DNA from: VRUE01 sp035997045
Lineage (GTDB): Bacteria; Actinomycetota; Thermoleophilia; Solirubrobacterales; 70-9
Direction of reading: 5' to 3'
NCBI GenBank assembly: GCA_035997045.1
Contig: DASYIY010000008.1
Location: forward strand, 1 to 29,002
Length of the DNA stretch: 29,002 nt
A program made the position numbers and the translations under genes. Every line of letters starts with the position of its first letter. The first letter of the stretch is position 1. Positions 22,475 to 29,002 of the stretch are shown here, one piece after another. Under the pieces are notes generated by a model, which saw nothing but the letters and a program-made list of their open reading frames with translations, made no database searches and had not been told where the DNA came from.

Positions 22475-22708
22475 ATGCCGATCGACCAGAGCAAGATGGG
22501 GCAGGTGGTGACCGCCCAGATGGAGGCGCTGGAAGCCGACTACGGCGAGGACTGCCAGATCGGCGACGTCTGCACGATCGTCGAGGTCGTCGGCCCCCAC
22601 GGCTCGCACGTCCGCGTGCGGACCAGCGACATGCGCCCCCACATGGCCCTCGGCCTGATCCGCATGGCCGAGCACGCGATGCTCGGCAACCTCGGCGGCT
22701 CCGAGTAG
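22475..22708 (+). CDS. Small conserved-looking protein of unknown function
   Basis: A 77-aa acidic protein that I do not recognise. It has an amphipathic helix (about 5-22), the strand-like IGDVCTIVEVVGPHGSHVRVRTSD (about 29-52) and a Met-rich helix MRPHMALGLIRMAEHAML (53-70). No signal peptide or membrane helix is seen. Codon usage with strong third-position GC supports a real gene. It is divergent from padR and lies 74 bp before lysC in the same direction. Confidence 0.65.
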   Translation: MPIDQSKMGQVVTAQMEALEADYGEDCQIGDVCTIVEVVGPHGSHVRVRTSDMRPHMALGLIRMAEHAMLGNLGGSE

Positions 22709-22767
22709 CGAGCCCGAAGCGCACGAGTTTCGCGTCGATGCGGTGACGCCGGCCCGCTAGAGCTGAC

Positions 22768-22773
22768 TATCCT
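22768..22773 (+). promoter_or_regulatory. -10 element of lysC, probably leaderless
   Basis: TATCCT is followed by 9 nt and the ATG at 22783, with no Shine-Dalgarno sequence. The upstream gap of 74 bp has no lysine-riboswitch-sized leader. Confidence 0.4.
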
Positions 22774-22782
22774 CAACCTTCT

Positions 22783-24080
<1,298 letters not shown>

Positions 24081-24084
<4 letters not shown>

Positions 24085-25115
24085 GCGGCTACCGGGTGGG
24101 GGTACTGGGCGCCACCGGCGCCGTCGGCTCGACCATCCTCGAGGTGCTGGCCGAACGCGACTTTCCAGCGGCCGAGGTTGTCCCCTTCGCCTCCGAGCGC
24201 TCCGCCGGACGCCAGCTCGACTGGAACGGCGCGTCGATCGAGTGCCGGCCGCTGAGCCCCGAGACGATCCAGGGCCTCGACGTCGTGCTCTCCTCCGCCG
24301 GCGGGGCGGTCAGCGCCGAGTGGGCGCCGCAGCTGGTCGAGGCGGGGGCCGTGGTCGTCGACAACACCAGCTACTGGCGCATGCACGAAGACGTGCCGCT
24401 GGTCGTCGCCGGGGTCAACCCCGAGGCGGCCGATGCCCACAAGGGCATTGTGGCCAACCCCAACTGCACGACGATGGTGGCGATGATGGCGCTGGCGCCG
24501 ATCCACCGCGCGGTCGGCCTCGAGCGCCTCGTTGTCTCCACCTATCAGGCGGTATCGGGGACCGGCCAGCGAGCGATCGAGGAGCTGCAGGCGCAATCGC
24601 GGGCGGTGCTGGCGGGCGAGGACGTTCCGGAGCCGGCGATCTACCCGCACCGGATCGCCTTCAACGTGCTGCCCCAGGTCGAGGTCTTCAAGGACGGCGA
24701 CGACTACACAACCGAGGAGCGCAAGGTGATGGCGGAGACGCGTAAGATCCTCGCGATCGGCGATGAGGTCGCGATCTCAGCCACCTGCGCCCGCGTGCCT
24801 GTGGTCAGTGGCCACTCCGAGTCGGTCAACGTGCGCACCCGCGAGGACCTCGCGCCGGGCGACTGCCGCGCTCTGCTCGCCGACGCCCCGGGCGTGATCG
24901 TCGTCGACGATCCGGCCGCCGGCGCTTACCCAATGGCGATCGACGCTGCCGGTCAGGACGACGTCCTCGTCGGCCGCATTCGCCGCGACCCCGACCAGGA
25001 GCGCACACTCAACCTCTGGGTAGCCGGCGACAACCTGCGCAAGGGCGCCGCGACCAACGCGGTCCAGGTCGCCGAGCTACTCATTGAGCGGAACCTGCTG
25101 AACCACGGCGAATAG
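24081..25115 (+). CDS. asd: Aspartate-semialdehyde dehydrogenase
   Basis: A 344-aa NADPH-dependent enzyme that reduces aspartyl phosphate to aspartate semialdehyde, the step after LysC. It shows the nucleotide-binding start VGVLGATGAVG (6-16), catalytic Cys129 in NPNCTTMV, VSTYQAVSGTGQRAIEEL, and the acid-base His245 in VPVVSGHSESV. ATG 24081 overlaps the lysC stop (ATGA). The nhaP-like gene follows after only 6 nt, so it may be on the same transcript. Confidence 0.97.
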
Positions 25116-25121
25116 CCCCCA

Positions 25122-26321
25122 ATGGGCATCGGCTTCGGCGACGGAGTGCTGATCTTCGGGGGGCTGCTGACTTTGGTCGCGGCTCTCTCGGGGGTTATGA
25201 AGGGCACCGTGCTCTCGGCCTCGGTGCTTTCGGTCGCGCTGGGGGTCCTGCTTGCCGCAGTTGGCGCCGTCGACATCGACGCCAAATCCGAGTCGATCGT
25301 CGAGCTGGTCGAGCTGGCGCTGATCCTCACCCTCTTCTCCGACGGCATGTTCGTCGAGCGCGAGCTGCTGCAGCGGCACTGGAGCCCAGTGGCGCGAGCG
25401 CTGGCGATCGCGATGCCGATCACGATGGCGCTGCTCGGCTTGGCCGCCAAGGCGCTCTTCCCCGACCTCAGCTGGGCCGAGGCGCTGCTGCTTGCGGCTG
25501 TGCTCTCGCCGACCGATCCGGTGGTCACCTCGGCGGTCGTCACCTCGCGGATCGTGCCGGCCTCCGTCCGCCACACGCTCAACCTCGAGTCCGGGCTCAA
25601 CGACGGCCTCGCGCTGCCCTTCGTCCTCTTCTTCCTCGTCCTCGCCGGCCCGGGCGGCGATCCCGGCGGCGAAGCGGCGAAGCTGGTCGGCGAGGCGCTT
25701 TTCGGCGCAGCGGTTGGCGTCGGACTCGGCACGCTCGGCGGCCGCCTTCATCACCACCTGCCGGGTGGCGGACTCACCGCCCGCTACGAGGGGATCTACG
25801 CGGTCGGCGTCGCCCTCTTTGCCTTCGGTCTCGCCGAAGTGACGATCGGCAACGGGCTGATCGCCGCCTTCGTCTGCGGCATCGCGATGGCGGCAACCGA
25901 GCATGATGTGCCCGGGGGCTTCGTCGAGTTCGCCGAGAACACCAGCGCGATCCTCCAGGTCCTCACCTTCTTCGTCTTCGGCGCCCTGATCGTCGCCACC
26001 GGCTTCCACCGCAGCATCCCGCCGCTGATCCTCTTCGTCGTCTTCGCCCTAATCGTCGCCCGCCCCCTGGCGGTGATGCTCTCCTTCGTCAAAACCGGCA
26101 TCCCGCGCCCCCAGAAGCTCTTCATGGCCTGGTTCGGCCCCAAGGGCGTCGCCTCAATGCTCTTCGCCCTCTTCGTGCTCAAGTCCGACGTCGGCAACGC
26201 CTCCCTGATCTTCGACATAGCCTCGATAGCGATCATCGCCTCAATAGCCGCCCACGGCCTAACCGACACGGTAGGAGCCCAATGGCTAGTCCGCCGCGTC
26301 GGCCTAGATCGGGCGGACTAG
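25122..26321 (+). CDS. CPA1-type sodium/proton antiporter (NhaP-like)
   Basis: A 399-aa membrane protein with about 12 helices. Ion-exchange motifs of the NhaP/CPA1 family are present: LSPTDPVVTSAVV with T131-D132-P133, and NLESGLNDGLALPFV with N160-D161, the ND pair of electroneutral antiporters; a late FMAWFGPKGVASMLFAL is also typical. It lacks the long cytoplasmic C-terminal tail of many relatives. It would exchange Na+ or K+ for protons. Location right behind lysC-asd is an operon by position rather than by function. Confidence 0.9.
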   Translation: MGIGFGDGVLIFGGLLTLVAALSGVMKGTVLSASVLSVALGVLLAAVGAVDIDAKSESIVELVELALILTLFSDGMFVERELLQRHWSPVARALAIAMPITMALLGLAAKALFPDLSWAEALLLAAVLSPTDPVVTSAVVTSRIVPASVRHTLNLESGLNDGLALPFVLFFLVLAGPGGDPGGEAAKLVGEALFGAAVGVGLGTLGGRLHHHLPGGGLTARYEGIYAVGVALFAFGLAEVTIGNGLIAAFVCGIAMAATEHDVPGGFVEFAENTSAILQVLTFFVFGALIVATGFHRSIPPLILFVVFALIVARPLAVMLSFVKTGIPRPQKLFMAWFGPKGVASMLFALFVLKSDVGNASLIFDIASIAIIASIAAHGLTDTVGAQWLVRRVGLDRAD

Positions 26322-26328
26322 CCCATTT
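26281..26328 (+). terminator. Hairpin at the end of the lysC-asd-nhaP operon
   Basis: Perfect 12-bp arms GGCTAGTCCGCC (26284-26295) and GGCGGACTAGCC (26312-26323), extended by AATGG/CCCATT pairs with a one-base bulge, then TT. The arms include the last codons and stop of the antiporter gene. It is a reasonable terminator with a very short T-tract. Confidence 0.6.
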
Positions 26329-26370
26329 GTCCGACACACTTCCGCGCGCCACGCGTAACGTTTTGTCCGC

Positions 26371-26376
26371 TAGGAT
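26371..26376 (+). promoter_or_regulatory. -10 element of the small membrane protein gene
   Basis: TAGGAT is followed by 7 nt and ATG 26384. TTTGTCCG lies directly upstream (26362-26369), and a second copy at 26326-26333. Confidence 0.4.
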
Positions 26377-26383
26377 CGGGGCC

Positions 26384-26563
26384 ATGGACAGATGGGAGCA
26401 AGCTCAAATCGATCGCTTGGAGAAGCGCGTCGGCCAGCTAGAACACAAGAACTGGGAACGCTCGCTTTTCGCCTTTCGTCTGATCATGTACGGCTATGCG
26501 GCGGCTTTCATCGCTCTGGCGATTACGGCAATTGTGCTCGCCGCCTCGCACTCAGGCCACTGA
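26384..26563 (+). CDS. Small single-TM protein with coiled-coil start
   Basis: A 59-aa protein, function unknown. An N-terminal charged heptad-like helix (QAQIDRLEKRVGQLEHKNWER, about 6-26) is followed by one membrane helix (about 33-54, MYGYAAAFIALAITAIVLAA). The ATG at 26384 is chosen over the longer frame because a TAGGAT -10 hexamer lies 7 nt upstream and the extra residues look non-coding. Not recognised as any named family. Confidence 0.65.
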   Translation: MDRWEQAQIDRLEKRVGQLEHKNWERSLFAFRLIMYGYAAAFIALAITAIVLAASHSGH

Positions 26564-26608
26564 GCTTTCCCACGGCAGGTTCCTGTCTGACCGCCTCCAA
26601 ATCGGAAA

Positions 26609-26678
26609 GGGCGAGTCCGTGGGGGTCTGCGGACACTCAAGCGCGAAGCGCTGTCCGCAGACCCCCACGGACTCGCCC
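26609..26678. repeat. 70-bp palindrome with 27-bp perfect arms (P4)
   Basis: Left arm 26609-26635 (starting GGGCGAGTCCGTGGGGGTCT) and right arm 26652-26678 are exact reverse complements. The spacer forms its own small stem AGCGC-GAA-GCGCT. It lies between convergent genes (the small membrane protein and the sdhE-like gene) and could be a two-way terminator, but it has no T-tract and the arms are far longer than usual. Confidence 0.9.
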
Positions 26679-26698
26679 ACCATGCTTGAGCTAGTGCG

Positions 26699-27610
26699 TC
26701 AGGCGGGAACCGCAGCAAGCCGCTCTTCGACCCACTTGGTCGAAGCGATGTGCTTGCTCATCCCAAGCTGCTTCGGCTCGGCGCCCAACGCCAGTCCCAC
26801 CAGCTGCGGCAGATGCAGGACGGCGAGGCCGAGGTCGCGATTGACGACCTTTGCCGCCTCGGGCTGCTGCATGTCGAGGTTGAGGTGGCAGAGCGGGCAG
26901 GGGGTAACGAGGCAGTCGGCGCCGGCGTCGATCGCATCGCCGACGTGGGTGCCGGCCTGGCGCAGCGAGGTCTCGCGGTTCATCGTGATCACCGGGAAGC
27001 CGCAGCACTTGCGGGCGCCGTCGTACTCGACGACCTGGCCGCCGAGGGCCTCGATCACCTTCTCGAGGTAGATGTCGCGGTCGGGGTGCTCGTCGTAGCC
27101 GAGCCGCTCCTTCGGCCGCACCACGTAGCAGCCGTAGAAGGGGCCGACGCGGAGGCCGGAGAGCGGCCGCTTGACCTGCTCGGCGAGCTTGTCGAGACCG
27201 TAGTCCTCGACCAGCAGCCAGAGGAAGTTCTTGTTGGTGAAGCCGTCTTTGCCCTTCTCGTAGGCGAGGCCCTGGCCGCTCAGTACCTCGTTGATGTGGG
27301 CGCGGTAGGAGGAATCGGCGTCGAGTCGCTGCTGGCACTCGGACTGAGCGCCCTGGCAGGTCGAGCAGATGTTCATCATCGCCAGCCCGGTTTGCTGGGC
27401 GAGGGCGAAGGTGCGGGCGTTGAGGGTGTCGGCGAGCTCCTGGTTGTGCTCGGCGATCACGCCGGCGCCGCAGCAGTTGGCGCGGTCGAGTTCGACCAGC
27501 TCGATGCCGAGCTTCTCGGCGACGAATGCCATCGAGCCGTGCAGCTCGCTGGTGAAGCCGCGCGAGACGCAGCCGGGCCAGTAGGCCACCTTGATCTGGC
27601 CGTCGCTCAT
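26699..27610 (-). CDS. HdrB/SdhE-like CCG-domain subunit of succinate dehydrogenase
   Basis: A 303-aa protein with two CCG cysteine-rich domains, as in heterodisulfide reductase HdrB and SdhE of non-classical complex II. Motifs: YWPGCVSRGF, NCCGAGV, MNICSTCQGAQ in the first half, and GPFYGCYVVRP, KCCGFPV, TPCPLCHLNLD in the second. Such subunits hold a special iron-sulfur cluster and pass electrons to quinone or membrane partners without transmembrane haem subunits. The gene follows sdhB with overlap; ATG 27610 gives a TGATG junction like that between sdhA and sdhB, while GTG 27613 is also possible. No SdhC/SdhD genes follow before the convergent gene, supporting an SdhABE-type complex. Confidence 0.88.
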   Translation of the reverse strand: MSDGQIKVAYWPGCVSRGFTSELHGSMAFVAEKLGIELVELDRANCCGAGVIAEHNQELADTLNARTFALAQQTGLAMMNICSTCQGAQSECQQRLDADSSYRAHINEVLSGQGLAYEKGKDGFTNKNFLWLLVEDYGLDKLAEQVKRPLSGLRVGPFYGCYVVRPKERLGYDEHPDRDIYLEKVIEALGGQVVEYDGARKCCGFPVITMNRETSLRQAGTHVGDAIDAGADCLVTPCPLCHLNLDMQQPEAAKVVNRDLGLAVLHLPQLVGLALGAEPKQLGMSKHIASTKWVEERLAAVPA

Positions 27611-28791
27611 CACGACTCTCCCTTCGTATCTGAGGCTGATGTCGCCTCTGCCGTAAATGCCTCATCTGTCATCTCATCGGGCTCGGGTTCGACGAAGTCC
27701 TCGTCCTCGCCCTTGATGTAGATGTTGAATTCCTCGCGGTGCTCCTCGGCGTGCTCGTAGATCGCTTTGACCTCGTCCTGGGCGTTGCCGGGCAGCTTCG
27801 GGTGGATGCCGGGGACCAGCTTCGACAGGGAGCGGCCCTTGCCGGTCTTGATCGCGCGCAGCACGGTCGGGATCGAGCCAAGCAGTTCCTTGATCGCCGC
27901 CTTGCTCGGTTTCAGCTTGCCTTTCACGCCGGGCGCAAAGGACTCCTGCAGCAGCAGCCCCTCGTCCAGGGTCCCCTTCTTCTCGATGATCTTGACGAAG
28001 GCGGCCTCGTGGTTATGGCCGTGGTTGGGGTCGTCGATGCCCTCCTCGCCGGCTTTGCGGCGCAGGCGCATGATCTGGTCCATCGGCGCCACGCCCTTGG
28101 GGCAGGCGTCGATGCAGCTGAAGCAGTGGGTGCAGTCGTAGATCCCGTGCGAGTCGTGCGCCAGGTCGTGCAGGCGCTCCTTGGTCTCGGCGTCGCGCGG
28201 GTCGCCGACGAAGCGGTAGGCCTTGGCCAGAGCCGCCGGGCCGATGAAGTCGGGGTCGGCTTCCATCGAGAGGCAGGAGGAGACGCAGGCGCCGCACTGG
28301 ATGCAGGCCATCGACTGGGTGATGTCGATCATCGACTCGGGCTCGACCACGTACTCGCGCTCGGGGGCCTCGCCGTGCGGCAACAGCCATGGTGTGACCC
28401 GGCGAATCTTCTTCCAGTGCGTCGACTCCATATCGGTGACCAGGTCCTTGATCACGGGCATGTTGCCCATCGGCTCGATCACGATCGGAGGAGTCTCACC
28501 GTTGGCACTGGGGCTGACGCTGGCCTTCTTCTCGGCCAGCTCCTGGGCCTCGCCGACCTGGGTCTTGCAGCCGAGGCCGGACTGACCGTTGATCTTCATC
28601 CCACAGGAGCCGCAGATCGCGGCGCGACAGGAGCAGCGCACCGAGAGCGAGCCGTCGTCGCGGTCCTTGACCTGCAGCAGGCCGTCGAGGACGGAGAGCG
28701 AGGGGTCGAGCTCGACCTTGAACTCCTCCCAGTAGGCGCCCTCGCCGCTCTCGGGCTGGAATCGGCGGACCTTCAGCGTGTACTCGGCCAT
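27610..28791 (-). CDS. sdhB: Succinate dehydrogenase/fumarate reductase iron-sulfur subunit
   Basis: A 393-aa protein. The N-terminal plant-type [2Fe-2S] ferredoxin domain has C53, C55, C60, C63 and C75. The bacterial ferredoxin domain has C163, C166, C169, C173 and C220, C223, C226, C230. In classical SdhB the second motif lacks the C223 equivalent and binds [3Fe-4S]; here CTHCFSCIDACP is a complete CxxCxxCxxxCP, so a [4Fe-4S] is predicted, as in SdhE-type enzymes. A tail of about 140 residues after the second domain is longer than in typical SdhB (about 240 aa in all). ATG 28791 overlaps the sdhA TGA by one base; the longer frame upstream is a shadow of sdhA. Confidence 0.95.
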   Translation of the reverse strand: MAEYTLKVRRFQPESGEGAYWEEFKVELDPSLSVLDGLLQVKDRDDGSLSVRCSCRAAICGSCGMKINGQSGLGCKTQVGEAQELAEKKASVSPSANGETPPIVIEPMGNMPVIKDLVTDMESTHWKKIRRVTPWLLPHGEAPEREYVVEPESMIDITQSMACIQCGACVSSCLSMEADPDFIGPAALAKAYRFVGDPRDAETKERLHDLAHDSHGIYDCTHCFSCIDACPKGVAPMDQIMRLRRKAGEEGIDDPNHGHNHEAAFVKIIEKKGTLDEGLLLQESFAPGVKGKLKPSKAAIKELLGSIPTVLRAIKTGKGRSLSKLVPGIHPKLPGNAQDEVKAIYEHAEEHREEFNIYIKGEDEDFVEPEPDEMTDEAFTAEATSASDTKGES

Positions 28792-29002
28792 CAGTAAGTC
28801 CTCTCTTGCGGTTCCCACTTGGTGATGGTCACCTCTGAGTATGAGATCTCCGGTCCGTTGGCTCCCAGCTGGAGGTCGATGTGCTTGAGCCACTCCTCGT
28901 CGTTGCGCTCGGGGAAGTCGGTCCTGTACTGGGCGCCGCGGCTCTCCTTGCGCTCGAGCGCGGCGAGGCAGGTGCACTCGGCGTTGTCGAGCATGTAGCC
29001 GA
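28791..29002 (-). CDS. sdhA: Succinate dehydrogenase flavoprotein subunit, C-terminal part
   Basis: The last 70 or so residues of SdhA; the rest lies beyond the right edge of the window. The C-terminal signature of SdhA/FrdA is clear: ALERKESRGAQYRTDFPER followed by NDEEWLKHI, where the ESRGA and DFPER residues close the dicarboxylate/FAD domain. It oxidises succinate to fumarate in complex II. The TGA stop overlaps the sdhB ATG (TGATG). Confidence 0.95.
   Translation of the reverse strand, partial: GYMLDNAECTCLAALERKESRGAQYRTDFPERNDEEWLKHIDLQLGANGPEISYSEVTITKWEPQERTY

Noticed and set aside
22709..22782. Lysine riboswitch before lysC
   Set aside because: Only 74 bp are available and a -10 hexamer lies 9 nt before the ATG, leaving no room for a leader.

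Overview
The window is GC-rich bacterial chromosome with densely packed genes, many GTG starts, ATGA/GTGA/TGATG junctions and several -10-like hexamers 6-9 nt before start codons (probable leaderless mRNAs). Gene content (dnaX-ybaB-recR, lysC-asd, an sdhABE-type complex II, zinc-ribbon envelope proteins, ArsJ) and composition suggest a high-GC actinobacterium, plausibly Thermoleophilia/Solirubrobacterales. That placement is an inference; no 16S or other decisive marker is present.

Layout. 1-200: SRP 4.5S RNA gene (ffs). 203-835 (-): a lower-GC gene for a two-TM plus beta-barrel protein resembling CBASS effector Cap15, with no cyclase gene beside it. 918-2572 (-): DrrAB/NodIJ-type ABC exporter. 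2583-4025 (-): a CASTOR/POLLUX-like ion-channel gene broken by three apparent 1-base deletions. 4092-4877 (+): acetolactate decarboxylase. 4883-6412 (-): polytopic GT-C-like membrane protein carrying an in-frame nested palindrome. 6503-9174 (+): dnaX-ybaB-recR. 9314-10985 (+): degenerate GGDEF protein and a MerR-type regulator with a degenerate B12-like domain. 11062-15067: pstS (-) divergent from pstCAB (+), with PhoP-box-like repeats between. 15110-16808: divergent arsR/arsJ. 16821-19752: three zinc-ribbon proteins, one fused to a catalytically degenerate phosphoesterase. 19715-22407 (-): padR-MMPL exporter operon. 22475-26563 (+): small unknown protein, lysC-asd-nhaP, small membrane protein. 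26699-29002 (-): sdhA (partial)-sdhB-sdhE/hdrB-like.

How the genes fit together. pst and ars genes lie side by side: arsenate enters through phosphate transporters, ArsR senses arsenite, and ArsJ exports 1-arseno-3-phosphoglycerate. The GAPDH that normally makes the ArsJ substrate is not in the window. dnaX, ybaB and recR form the usual replication/repair operon. In many bacteria ffs lies just upstream of dnaX; here about 6 kb of accessory genes, including the Cap15-like gene and the broken channel, separates them.

Most noteworthy: the orphan Cap15-like effector; two intergenic palindromes with the same arm plan (23-nt arms, mismatch at arm position 18, 5-bp inner stem, 6-7 nt AT-rich loop); a 91-bp nested palindrome inside a coding sequence; a pseudo-phosphoesterase that has lost its metal ligands; and a complex II iron-sulfur subunit predicted to carry a [4Fe-4S] in place of the usual [3Fe-4S] cluster.
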